Of a DNA stretch of 21,905 nucleotides, positions 1 through 7,193 are shown in pieces. A model generated the notes under the pieces. It made no database searches, was not told the DNA's origin, and worked only from the letters and a program-made list of their open reading frames with translations. Both the position numbers and the translations under genes were made by a program. The DNA comes from RBG-16-57-9 sp964462185 (GTDB lineage: Archaea; Thermoproteota; Bathyarchaeia; TCS64). The stretch is from contig CAYWWV010000021.1 in the NCBI GenBank assembly GCA_964462185.1, forward strand, positions 1-21,905, given 5' to 3'. Position 1 is the first letter of the stretch. Each line of letters starts with the position of its first letter.

Positions 1-693
1 CGATTCGGCGCCATAGAAGCCCTCAGGGAGACCTCCTTCACGGTGGCCGAGGGAGAAATCTTTGGGTTGATAGGCCACAACGGAGCGGGGAAAACCACAT
101 GCCTCCGCATCCTCAGCACCCTCCTCTCTCCCTCAGGGGGGCGAGCCAGTGTCTGCGGGTTTGATGTGGCCAAGGAGCCAGAGCAGGTTCGCAGAGTCAT
201 CAGCTATCTACCGGAGGAAGCTGGCGCCTATCAGCACCTCTCGGGATGGGAGTTCCTAGAATTCATGGCCAGTTTTTACACCCAAGGAGCCCGGGAGAGG
301 GGGGAGATGGTGGAGGAGGCGGCAGCCATTTGTGACTTGGGGGAGAGGCTGGGGGACAGCGTTAAAACCTATAGCAAGGGGATGCTGAGAAGAATATTGC
401 TGGCCAGAACCCTCATGGTGCGCCCCAGGGTGGCGATACTCGATGAGCCCACCAGCGGCCTAGACGTGCTTCAAAGCATCAAAATCAGGGAGATCATCAA
501 AGAATACTCCAAGCAAGGCACCACTGTGTTGCTGAGCAGCCACAATATGTTGGAGGTGGAGTACCTCTGCGACCGGGTGGCCCTTATATACCAGGGCAGG
601 GTGTTGGTCGAGGGAGCCCCCGGAGAGCTGAAGGAGAAGTGGGGGAAGGCTAACCTCGAGGAGGTCTTCAGGGAGGTGTCCACCCATGGGTAG
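1..693 (+). CDS. ABC transporter ATP-binding protein (ABC-2/NatA type), 5' partial
   Basis: This is the cytoplasmic ATPase of an ABC-2 type transporter and presumably energises the permease that follows. The frame is open from base 1 (RFGAIEALRE...), so the true start lies outside the window and the internal GTG at 43 is not the start. The Walker A motif GHNGAGKTT is at about nt 73-99. The signature reads YSKGMLRR rather than LSGGQ, typical of the NatA/CcmA/drug-efflux branch. Walker B with the catalytic Glu is ILDEPTSGLD, and the H-loop is LLSSHNM. The stop overlaps the permease start by 8 nt, which indicates an operon with translational coupling. The substrate cannot be told from the sequence. 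Confidence 0.93.
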   Translation, partial: RFGAIEALRETSFTVAEGEIFGLIGHNGAGKTTCLRILSTLLSPSGGRASVCGFDVAKEPEQVRRVISYLPEEAGAYQHLSGWEFLEFMASFYTQGARERGEMVEEAAAICDLGERLGDSVKTYSKGMLRRILLARTLMVRPRVAILDEPTSGLDVLQSIKIREIIKEYSKQGTTVLLSSHNMLEVEYLCDRVALIYQGRVLVEGAPGELKEKWGKANLEEVFREVSTHG

Positions 694-2032
694 CCTCAGG
701 TCGCTGGCTGTTAAGGAGCTGAAGGAGCTTCTCAGGGACCCCAAGATTCTCATTGGAGTCATACTCCTCCCGGTGGTGGTCTTCCCCCTCATGGGTGGGG
801 CCATCCAGGTTAGCCAGGAATCCGTCCAGAAGGCCATTGAGGGGGCTCCCCTTGCGGTGTGGACCGACGACCAGGGGCCCTTGGCGGACTCTTTATTGGA
901 ATACTTCTACAGGTTGGAGAACGTGGTCCCTCTCACGGCAGGGTCCCTGGAGGAGGCCCTGTCCACCTTCTTGGAGTCCGAGAACCCAGTCCTCGTGTAC
1001 ATCCCCAAAGGGTACAACGAGAACATAACCCAAGGCCTCCAAGCCAGGATAAAAGTCTACACCAATCTGAAGAACCTCAACATGGCCGAGACCCAGAGCG
1101 CCGATATTGCCACCAGGCTCATCCAGCTATACAACAACGAGTTCAGCCTCATCAGGCTACGAATACTCCTCAACACCTCCGGCTTCCCAGGCTCCCCCCA
1201 GGCCTATCGTAACCCCATCGAACTCCAACACCTAAGCATACTGAAAGGCAGGGTCCTGGAAGTCCCACCCGCCAGCATATTTGGGCTGGTTATGAGCCAA
1301 TCCGTTATGCTACCCATCATGGTGATGATGATGGTGGTCTTCGCCATCCAAATGGCTGCCACCAGCATAGCTTTGGAGAAGGAACAAAAGACCCTGGAGA
1401 TACTGATGACCCTCCCAGTGAACCGTTTAACCATACTGGCGGGGAAACTCGTGGGCAGCACTGTAATAGCCTTAGGGGGCTCCATCGGCTACCTGGTTGG
1501 CTTCGGCTACTACATGAACTCGGCCTTCAGCTTCGTGCCCGAGGCCGCCTCCATGAGTCTCAGCGACTTCCAGGTGGGGATAACCCCCGCAGGCTACCTC
1601 CTCCTGGGAGTGGTCATCTTCACAACCCTCATCTCAGCCCTTGCCCTGGCGCTGAGTGTGGGGGCCTTCGCCGACAATGTGCGAAGCGCCCAGAGCCTGA
1701 CCAGCATCATGATCACCCCCATCATCATCCCCAGCATAGTACTCATGTTCAGCGACCTGGAGATGCTCCCCCCATGGTTCCAACTACTCCTACTCGCCAT
1801 ACCCTACACCCACAGCATCCTAGCCGCCAAGGCAGCCTTCCTGGGCAGTAATCTAACTGTGGTAAGAAGCGTGGTCTTCATATCCCTGTGGACGGTGGTG
1901 GTTCTCTACCTTGCAACCAAGATATTCAGCACCGAGAGAGTCATCACCGCCAGGTTCACGCTGGGAGACCTAATAAGGCGGCTTAGGCCCCGAACAGTCT
2001 TTAAACCCTCCAACCCCAAGGAAACCCCATGA
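686..2032 (+). CDS. ABC-2 type transporter permease (NatB-like)
   Basis: This is a 448-aa integral membrane partner of the preceding ATPase. The architecture fits the ABC-2 permease family. There is one hydrophobic segment near residues 21-42, then a long external domain to about residue 195. A C-terminal block of about five hydrophobic segments follows (roughly 198-225, 245-272, 303-330, 338-358, 395-412). The cytoplasmic coupling motif ALEKEQKTLEILMTLPV after the second segment is typical of Na+-efflux or drug-efflux ABC-2 permeases. The ATG at 686 lies inside the end of the ATPase gene. The stop shares the tetramer ATGA with the next gene. The export substrate is unknown. Confidence 0.9.
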   Translation: MGSLRSLAVKELKELLRDPKILIGVILLPVVVFPLMGGAIQVSQESVQKAIEGAPLAVWTDDQGPLADSLLEYFYRLENVVPLTAGSLEEALSTFLESENPVLVYIPKGYNENITQGLQARIKVYTNLKNLNMAETQSADIATRLIQLYNNEFSLIRLRILLNTSGFPGSPQAYRNPIELQHLSILKGRVLEVPPASIFGLVMSQSVMLPIMVMMMVVFAIQMAATSIALEKEQKTLEILMTLPVNRLTILAGKLVGSTVIALGGSIGYLVGFGYYMNSAFSFVPEAASMSLSDFQVGITPAGYLLLGVVIFTTLISALALALSVGAFADNVRSAQSLTSIMITPIIIPSIVLMFSDLEMLPPWFQLLLLAIPYTHSILAAKAAFLGSNLTVVRSVVFISLWTVVVLYLATKIFSTERVITARFTLGDLIRRLRPRTVFKPSNPKETP

Positions 2033-2739
2033 GGGTCCTCGTGCTCCAAAACGACCCCGTAGAATCCTTGGGGGCATATACCACCCTCATAGAGGAGACG
2101 GCCCCCGTCCACGTGGTTCACGCATACAGGAAAGGAGCCGCCCTCCCCCCGCCGGAGGACTACACCCACCTCATAGTGGGTCCCACCCCAATCCACGCCA
2201 ACCAATACCCCCACTACCCTTTCCTCCGCCAGGTGATGAAGTACCTAGCCGAGTACACCCAACGGGGAAAACCAGTGCTTGGCGTCTGCTGCGGGGGTCA
2301 ACTCCTAGCCCTACTCCAAGGTGGAAAGGTGGAGCCAAGCCCAGCCAAAGAGGTGGGGGTCTACCATGTAAGCCTAACCCCCCAGGGCCGTGGAGACCCC
2401 TTATTCGAAGGATTCCCAAGGGAGTTCCCCGTTTTCCAGTGGCACACAGACATGTTCACCGTTCCCCCCACCGGCCAACTGCTGGCGACTGGAAGCCCCT
2501 GCCCCATCCAAGCCTATAGAGCCCAGAACACATGGGGGATTCTCTTCCACCTAGAGCTGGAGGGGGAGGATGTGAAGCGCTGGCTTGAGGCCTACCCTGA
2601 GGAGCCCTCTCACGCCGGTAAGACCCGTCAGCGGGTGTGGGAAGAGTTCGAAGAGGTATCGGGGGAGATGTTGGTCAAAGCCAGGCTGTTGATGGAGAAC
2701 TTTCTATCCCTGGGACCCCTGGAAACAGTTAAACAATAA
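2029..2739 (+). CDS. Class I glutamine amidotransferase domain protein (GuaA-type GATase, stand-alone)
   Basis: This 236-aa protein has the fold of the glutaminase domain of GMP synthetase-like proteins (COG0518 type). Visible catalytic parts are the nucleophile Cys87 in GVCCGGQ, the QWHTD segment near residue 137, and His174/Glu176 in FHLE, so the Cys-His-Glu triad is complete. The usual Pro after the catalytic His (FHPE) is Leu here. No synthetase domain is attached, so the protein either supplies ammonia to an unidentified partner or hydrolyses a gamma-glutamyl compound. It overlaps the ABC permease by 4 nt (ATGA), so it is co-translated with a transporter. The physiological substrate is not evident. 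Confidence 0.85.
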   Translation: MRVLVLQNDPVESLGAYTTLIEETAPVHVVHAYRKGAALPPPEDYTHLIVGPTPIHANQYPHYPFLRQVMKYLAEYTQRGKPVLGVCCGGQLLALLQGGKVEPSPAKEVGVYHVSLTPQGRGDPLFEGFPREFPVFQWHTDMFTVPPTGQLLATGSPCPIQAYRAQNTWGILFHLELEGEDVKRWLEAYPEEPSHAGKTRQRVWEEFEEVSGEMLVKARLLMENFLSLGPLETVKQ

Positions 2740-2759
2740 GAACCCTATTCTGCCCGGAG

Positions 2760-3446
2760 TTGAAGCTCAAAGGCATCATATTCGACTTGGACAGCACCCT
2801 GATTCAGGCCCACATCGACTTCGAGTCCATGAAGGCCGAGATGATCCGCCTCCTGGAGTCTAAGGGTTACGACAGGGGCGATCTAAGCCCCACCCAACAC
2901 ACCACCGTCCAGATACTGGAGAAAGCCCGGGAATGGTGGCTGGAACAGGGTAAACCCGAGGAAGAGTGGAAGAACACCCTACTGGAAATCGAGGCCATCA
3001 TGAACAGGGGGGAACTAAAAGCATTGGCCAACCTCACCGAGATCGAGGGGGCCAGGGAGGCAGTTAAGACACTCAAGGCAAAGGGTTTGAAGCTGGCCAT
3101 CCTCACCAGGAGCTGCCACCAATACGCCGTTGAGGCCCTGAGGAAACTGGGGCTACTAGACTACTTCGACGTCATCCTGGGGAGGAATGAGACACCCGAG
3201 CCCAAGCCCTACAAGGCGGCCATCGACTACACGGCCCACGCCCTCGGCCTGGAGGTGGGAGAAGTGGCCATGGTTGGCGACCACCAGATCGACTGGGACA
3301 GCGCCCAGAACAGCGGATGCCTATTCATCGGGGTGGGTACAGGCAGGAGAGGCCTGGACAGCTGGCGAGACCAGCAACCTCCACCCCACTTCATACCCTC
3401 CATAGGCTCGCTCCCGCAATATCTGGAGGGCCTGGGGCTAATCTAA
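2760..3446 (+). CDS. HAD-superfamily hydrolase (phosphoglycolate phosphatase-like)
   Basis: This 228-aa protein carries all four HAD motifs. Motif I is FDLDST (nucleophile Asp9, acid/base Asp11), motif II is LAILTRS with Thr116, motif III is a Lys in EPKPYKAA, and motif IV is GDHQIDWDSA with Asp174 and Asp178 for Mg2+. A helical cap lies between motifs I and II (about residues 20-100), the C1 arrangement of phosphoglycolate phosphatase and related enzymes. It probably removes phosphate from a small metabolite; the substrate is unknown. It starts 20 nt after the amidotransferase at TTG 2760. A GGAG abuts the TTG, an unusually short spacing, so the exact start is uncertain. It is likely the last gene of the ABC operon. 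Confidence 0.87.
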   Translation: MKLKGIIFDLDSTLIQAHIDFESMKAEMIRLLESKGYDRGDLSPTQHTTVQILEKAREWWLEQGKPEEEWKNTLLEIEAIMNRGELKALANLTEIEGAREAVKTLKAKGLKLAILTRSCHQYAVEALRKLGLLDYFDVILGRNETPEPKPYKAAIDYTAHALGLEVGEVAMVGDHQIDWDSAQNSGCLFIGVGTGRRGLDSWRDQQPPPHFIPSIGSLPQYLEGLGLI

Positions 3447-3510
3447 GGACAAAGATTTTTAACTTATTTGAAGCCCTATAGGACTCAAAACCAATGGCTT
3501 TGGTGATTAT
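3447..3510 (+). promoter_or_regulatory. Promoter and ribosome-binding site of the UPF0147 gene
   Basis: A T/A-rich element ATTTTTAA at 3455-3462 and a second candidate CCTATAGG at 3474-3481 could serve as TATA boxes. The Shine-Dalgarno sequence GGTGAT at 3502-3507 sits 3 nt before ATG 3511 and fixes that start. The T5 run at 3456-3460 may also end transcripts of the upstream HAD gene. Confidence 0.5.
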
Positions 3511-3780
3511 ATGAGTGTAAACGAGGAATACCAGAAAAAACTCCAACAGGCGAAGCAAATCCTCTACATGATCGCGGACGACAACACAACCCCCCGAAAC
3601 ATCCGGAGGACTGCGAAGAGCGCGGCGGAAATGCTGGACGACACCTCACTAAGTGTGGCTGCCAGAGCCGCCAACAGCATAAGCATCCTGGAGGAGATCA
3701 GCCAGGACCCCAACATACCCATGTACAGCAGAACCCGCATATGGAACGCCATAAGCGTCCTGGAAGGCATCCGAGACTAA
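3511..3780 (+). CDS. UPF0147 family protein
   Basis: This small soluble protein of 89 aa matches the archaeal UPF0147 family (COG1698) in length and sequence style. The conserved stretches include DNTTPRNIRR, SLSVAARAANSIS and ISQDPNIPMYSRT near the end. The family is nearly restricted to archaea and has no established function. Secondary structure is almost wholly helical, resembling short helical repeats. ATG 3511 is preceded by the strong GGTGAT ribosome-binding site. The gene has its own promoter region and is followed by small membrane protein genes in the same direction. Confidence 0.88.
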   Translation: MSVNEEYQKKLQQAKQILYMIADDNTTPRNIRRTAKSAAEMLDDTSLSVAARAANSISILEEISQDPNIPMYSRTRIWNAISVLEGIRD

Positions 3781-3795
3781 ACCTCCACCGAGTCA

Positions 3796-3836
3796 CTTTT
3801 TATCCAGCCAAGAGAAATATAGACCAACGGGGAACC
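3796..3836 (+). promoter_or_regulatory. TATA box and short leader of the 101-aa membrane protein gene
   Basis: TTTTTAT at 3797-3803 is centred about 37 nt before ATG 3837. This predicts a start site near 3825 and a leader of about 12 nt containing GGGGA. It supports ATG 3837 over the GTG at 3741. Confidence 0.5.
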
Positions 3837-4142
3837 ATGGGAATAGAAGCCAAGCTCTACTCGCGCTGGGGCGCCACAACACTGATTGTATGCCTACTCC
3901 TCGACGCCATGGACTACCTTGTACCCCTGCTCACCACCCCCTTCCTCGGCGACCTCATAGACTTCACCGGCGTAGCCTTCGCCATCCTCTCCTTTGGCTG
4001 GGTTGGAGCCATAAGCCTCCTAGAAGTCATCCCAGGGGTTGACCTGATACCTGTGTTCACCATCACCTGGATCGCCTGGTACCTCTATTATGCGAGGGTG
4101 GAGAGAAAGCTGCTCCAAAACGAGTTGGAGCGCTGGAGGTAG
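3837..4142 (+). CDS. Small multi-pass membrane protein, unknown function
   Basis: This 101-aa protein is dominated by hydrophobic segments: roughly residues 11-30 (ATTLIVCLLLDAMDYLV), 37-58 and 60-85. A basic/acidic soluble tail (RVERKLLQNELERWR) follows. The reading frame is open further upstream, to a GTG at 3741 inside the UPF0147 gene. ATG 3837 is preferred because a TATA box lies at 3797-3803 and the upstream extension is polar, Arg-rich and non-conserved in look. I do not recognise a family with confidence. The cluster of short Pro/Gly/Asp-containing loops (FLGDLIDFTG, VIPGVDLIPV) suggests a compact helical bundle. Confidence 0.7.
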   Translation: MGIEAKLYSRWGATTLIVCLLLDAMDYLVPLLTTPFLGDLIDFTGVAFAILSFGWVGAISLLEVIPGVDLIPVFTITWIAWYLYYARVERKLLQNELERWR

Positions 4143-4202
4143 AACCCGGCTACCCACTCAGCCTCCATAAAAAACAACCCCCATAAACCCCAACCAAACC
4201 CC

Positions 4203-4391
4203 ATGAAGCTCCTAGAACTATTCCACCCCGAGGTATGGCTGGCGGCCCTGGCCACCCTCTTATTCATACCCATAACCTGGCTAAACCGGGGAAACAGCAA
4301 CTTCTCCCTCTTCAAATTCAGCCTACTATACGCATTGCTGGTGGCAGGGGCATTCCTATACGCTTACGTGGAGCTCCGTAGAAGCCTTTAG
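4203..4391 (+). CDS. Small two-helix membrane protein, unknown function
   Basis: This 62-aa protein has two predicted membrane helices, about residues 10-27 (VWLAALATLLFIPITWL) and 38-57 (FSLLYALLVAGAFLYAYV), joined by a short polar loop (NRGNSN). The ATG follows an A/C-rich stretch with AT-rich patches (CATAAAAAAC near 4167, CATAAACC near 4181) that could act as weak promoter elements. The stop codon overlaps the stop of the opposing glycosyltransferase in the tetramer TTAG (4388-4391). No family was recognised. Coding status rests on ATG, hydrophobic pattern and neat packing. Confidence 0.6.
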   Translation: MKLLELFHPEVWLAALATLLFIPITWLNRGNSNFSLFKFSLLYALLVAGAFLYAYVELRRSL

Positions 4392-5224
4392 GTCAGCCTT
4401 CTCTCCCTGATCCTCTCCAGGAGTTCCCACATAGCGTACCTGGAAGCAAACAAGTAGTAGTCTTGGCCATGGGGCCTCTTTGGCTTCCCCAAGGCAGTCA
4501 ACAGGTGTGCTAGGAACATGGAGAGTCCCCCCAGTATCCAGGGGCGATGACCCACGTAAACCAGGGAAACCAGGAATGTGTGCCACACAGGGAACCCTAA
4601 ATAGTAGCGGGAACGGCCTGAAAGAATCCATCGACTAAGCTTAACCCTCCTCCATGTCCTCAACTGTACGTACAACAAGTCGGGATAGGACTCCACCACC
4701 CAACCATGCTGTTTGGCTTGTATAAGCGCCAAGGTGTCGAAGGCGTTCCCAGGGGTGAACCAACCAATGTCGTCTAGACACGCCCTCCGGTAGACCTTGG
4801 CCCCATCCGAGGCCCGCCCCCTCCAAACCCTTTCATCTGTGGGGTTGCCACTGGCCACCCCGAGACGTGGGTTCTCCTCAAACTTCTCCAGGAGCCTGCG
4901 GAAATAATCTGGGGGGATAACGCTGTCGGCATCCACCTTCAACAAGTACTCCCATCCAACCACGTTCTCCCTCAACCATCGAATCCCGGCATTCAAAGCC
5001 CAAGCAAGGTTCACCCCCCGAGTCCCATGCCGAGGGTTTTTCAACTTCAGAACCCTCACCTGGGGATACTTGGCGACTATGCTGACCGTGGCATCTGTGG
5101 AGCCGTCGTCCACAAAGAGGTACACCAGTGGGGGAGGGTCCTGACCCAGTACAGACCTAACCGTGGACTCGATGTACCTCTCCTCGTTCCTCCCACAGGT
5201 TAGAGCCACATACACCAGGGACAC
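4388..5224 (-). CDS. Family 2 glycosyltransferase, membrane-associated
   Basis: This 278-aa enzyme has a GT-A fold. The N-terminal half carries the nucleotide-sugar binding signature FVDDGSTD (about residues 37-44) and the metal-binding DxD-like motif KVDADS (residues 96-101). A hydrophobic C-terminal segment (about 211-246) probably anchors it to the membrane, followed by a basic tail. Such enzymes transfer a sugar from an NDP-sugar to lipid, protein or polysaccharide acceptors; the acceptor here is unknown. The start is GTG 5224; another in-frame GTG at 5215 is also possible. It diverges from glmS, which makes an amino-sugar precursor, so a shared role in surface glycan synthesis is a reasonable inference. 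Confidence 0.87.
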   Translation of the reverse strand: MSLVYVALTCGRNEERYIESTVRSVLGQDPPPLVYLFVDDGSTDATVSIVAKYPQVRVLKLKNPRHGTRGVNLAWALNAGIRWLRENVVGWEYLLKVDADSVIPPDYFRRLLEKFEENPRLGVASGNPTDERVWRGRASDGAKVYRRACLDDIGWFTPGNAFDTLALIQAKQHGWVVESYPDLLYVQLRTWRRVKLSRWILSGRSRYYLGFPVWHTFLVSLVYVGHRPWILGGLSMFLAHLLTALGKPKRPHGQDYYLFASRYAMWELLERIRERRLT

Positions 5225-5252
5225 CTATGCTGGCAGCAATACGCGTTGAACC

Positions 5253-5262
5253 CTATTAAAAT
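5253..5262 (-). promoter_or_regulatory. TATA box of the glycosyltransferase gene
   Basis: On the minus strand TTTTAATA lies at 5261-5254, about 33 nt before GTG 5224. This would give a transcript with a leader of only a few nucleotides. Confidence 0.5.
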
Positions 5263-5275
5263 CAATCCTCGAACA

Positions 5276-5285
5276 CCTTATATCG
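5276..5285 (+). promoter_or_regulatory. TATA box of glmS
   Basis: TTATAT at 5278-5283 predicts a transcription start near 5303-5307, about 18 nt before the TTG start codon at 5323. Confidence 0.5.
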
Positions 5286-5304
5286 AAATAGCTCAAAAGT
5301 ATCA

Positions 5305-5329
5305 CACACAGGTGTTCTACCCTTGTGTG
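5305..5329 (+). promoter_or_regulatory. Predicted mRNA hairpin covering the glmS start codon
   Basis: Bases 5305-5312 (CACACAGG) can pair with 5322-5329 (CTTGTGTG), giving seven Watson-Crick pairs and one G-U pair around a 9-nt loop. The 3' arm contains the TTG start codon (5323-5325). With transcription starting near 5305, the hairpin would form at the very 5' end. Function is inferred only from position. Confidence 0.35.
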
Positions 5330-7146
5330 GCATATTTGGGTGTATCCTCAGGGAAGGCTCGGCTGTTAAACAGATCACCGAGGGCTTGAAACGCTTAGAG
5401 TATCGAGGCTACGACAGCGTTGGCGTCGCCACCATAGACCATGGGGAGCTGGAGATTCGGAAGGATGCGGGGAAGATCGAGGACGTGGTGGCGCGTCACA
5501 GGATACTGGACATGAAGGGGAGCATAGGCATAGGCCACACCAGGTGGGCCACCCACGGCGCACCCACCATGGTCAACGCCCACCCCCACACTGATGGAAG
5601 CGGCTCCATCGCCCTGATACACAACGGAGTCATCGAGAACTACATGGAGCTAAAGGAGGAGCTCCTGGAAAAAGGACACGAGTTCAAATCTAGGACCGAC
5701 ACCGAGGTGATGCCCCACCTCATAGAGGAGGAGTTGAAAACAGGTGTGAGCCTCCAAGGCGCCTTCCTCAGAGCCCTCAGGCGGGTTAGAGGCTCCTACG
5801 CCTTCGTGGTCCTCAGCACGGTGGAGCCCGACAAGATATACTGTGCAAGGAATGAGAGCCCCCTGGTCATAGGGGTCTCCGAGAACGGGGTCTACTGCGC
5901 CTCAGACGTTCCCGCCCTCCTCCCCTACACCAACAAGGTGAACTACTTGAGGAACGGGGAGATGGCGGTCCTAACCCTCAATGGATACCAAATCATCAAG
6001 ATCAGCGATGGCTCCACTGTGGAGCGGGGGTTAACCGATATCACCTGGAGCCCTGAATCGGCGGAGAAACTAGGGTACACCCACTACATGTTGAAGGAGA
6101 TACATGAACAACCCTCCAGCCTACGCGACGCCCTAAGGCTCCAGGAACGCTACCTCAACCTCTTAACCACCTTCCTAGACCGGGGGAAGGAGGTCTTCCT
6201 CCTAGCCGCTGGAACCAGCTACCACAGCTGCATAGCGGGGTCCTACCTGTTCTCGAGGCTTGCCCGCCTAACCACCGTCCCCATCATCTCCTCGGAGTTC
6301 ATCGAGCGCTATGGGTCCTCGGTGGGCATCGACTCCATAGTCCTAGCTGTAAGCCAGTCGGGTGAGACCTATGACACGTTGAAGGCGGTGGATTACGCTC
6401 GGATGAGGGCTTCCACGGTTTTGGGGATCACCAACACCGTGGGCTCCACCCTTACAAGGGTATCCAGGGCCTACTTGATCCAGCAGTCTGGGCCCGAGAT
6501 CGGGGTGGCGGCCACCAAGACCTTCACGTCTCAGGTTCTAGTCCTGGCGCAGATGGCCCTTAAGTTGGCTAAACTAAGGGGCAAGCTAAGCCAAGACGAG
6601 CTGGATGAGTTCCAGGAGAAGCTTCTCAGGGTCCCCGAGTGGGTTGAGGAGACCATCAATAAGCAGGAGGAGAGGGTTAAGGAGCTGGCCAAGACCCATA
6701 TGGATGACCGGTTCTTCGTTTTCCTTGGGCGGGGCATCAGCTCGGCCACCGCCTTGGAGGGCCGACTGAAGCTCATGGAGATAACCTATGTGCCTTCCCT
6801 GGCTTACCCTGCGGGGGAGAGCAAGCATGGGCCCATAAGCGTGGTGGAGGATGGGGTATCCTGCATATTTGTCTGCCCTCAGGGAGATTCCCACAGCCAC
6901 ATATTGGGAAGCATCATGGAGATGAAGGCCCGGGGAGCCAAGATCATATCCATCTGCGAGGAGGGGGATGAGCAGGTGAAAAAGCTCAGCGATGAGGTGG
7001 TGGAGATGCCTCGGGAGATACCCGAGGAGTTGTCTCCCATCGTATATGTAGTGCCCCTCCAGCTCCTAGCCTACCACATGGCTGTGCTCAAGGGGTTGGA
7101 CCCAGATAAACCCAGAAACTTGGCGAAAAGCGTCACAGTGCCTTGA
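5323..7146 (+). CDS. glmS: Glutamine--fructose-6-phosphate aminotransferase (isomerizing)
   Basis: This enzyme converts fructose 6-phosphate and glutamine to glucosamine 6-phosphate, the first step towards UDP-GlcNAc. Its 607 aa match the family's usual length of about 610. The N-terminal glutaminase domain starts MCGIFG, with Cys2 as nucleophile, and has HTRWATHG and HNGVIENY. Two SIS domains follow, with AAGTSYHS and SQSGETYDT in the first and LGRGISSATALEG and GESKHGPIS in the second. The C-tail NLAKSVTVP keeps the sugar-binding Lys. The start is TTG 5323, the only start that places Cys at position 2. It has its own TATA box and is divergent from a glycosyltransferase. G/C strand bias changes near nt 6340 inside the gene. 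Confidence 0.97.
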   Translation: MCGIFGCILREGSAVKQITEGLKRLEYRGYDSVGVATIDHGELEIRKDAGKIEDVVARHRILDMKGSIGIGHTRWATHGAPTMVNAHPHTDGSGSIALIHNGVIENYMELKEELLEKGHEFKSRTDTEVMPHLIEEELKTGVSLQGAFLRALRRVRGSYAFVVLSTVEPDKIYCARNESPLVIGVSENGVYCASDVPALLPYTNKVNYLRNGEMAVLTLNGYQIIKISDGSTVERGLTDITWSPESAEKLGYTHYMLKEIHEQPSSLRDALRLQERYLNLLTTFLDRGKEVFLLAAGTSYHSCIAGSYLFSRLARLTTVPIISSEFIERYGSSVGIDSIVLAVSQSGETYDTLKAVDYARMRASTVLGITNTVGSTLTRVSRAYLIQQSGPEIGVAATKTFTSQVLVLAQMALKLAKLRGKLSQDELDEFQEKLLRVPEWVEETINKQEERVKELAKTHMDDRFFVFLGRGISSATALEGRLKLMEITYVPSLAYPAGESKHGPISVVEDGVSCIFVCPQGDSHSHILGSIMEMKARGAKIISICEEGDEQVKKLSDEVVEMPREIPEELSPIVYVVPLQLLAYHMAVLKGLDPDKPRNLAKSVTVP

Positions 7147-7150
7147 GCAT

Positions 7151-7160
7151 AGATTTAAAC
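7151..7160 (+). promoter_or_regulatory. TATA box of the cysteine desulfurase operon
   Basis: TTTAAA at 7154-7159 is centred about 37 nt before ATG 7194, predicting a leader of about 12 nt. Confidence 0.55.
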
Positions 7161-7193
7161 CGTGCACCCACCCCCCTTTCCATGTGGATATAG

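Noticed and set aside
3741..3836. Longer start for the 101-aa membrane protein at GTG 3741
   Set aside because: It overlaps the UPF0147 gene and the TATA box. The extension is Arg/His-rich and unlike a membrane protein start.
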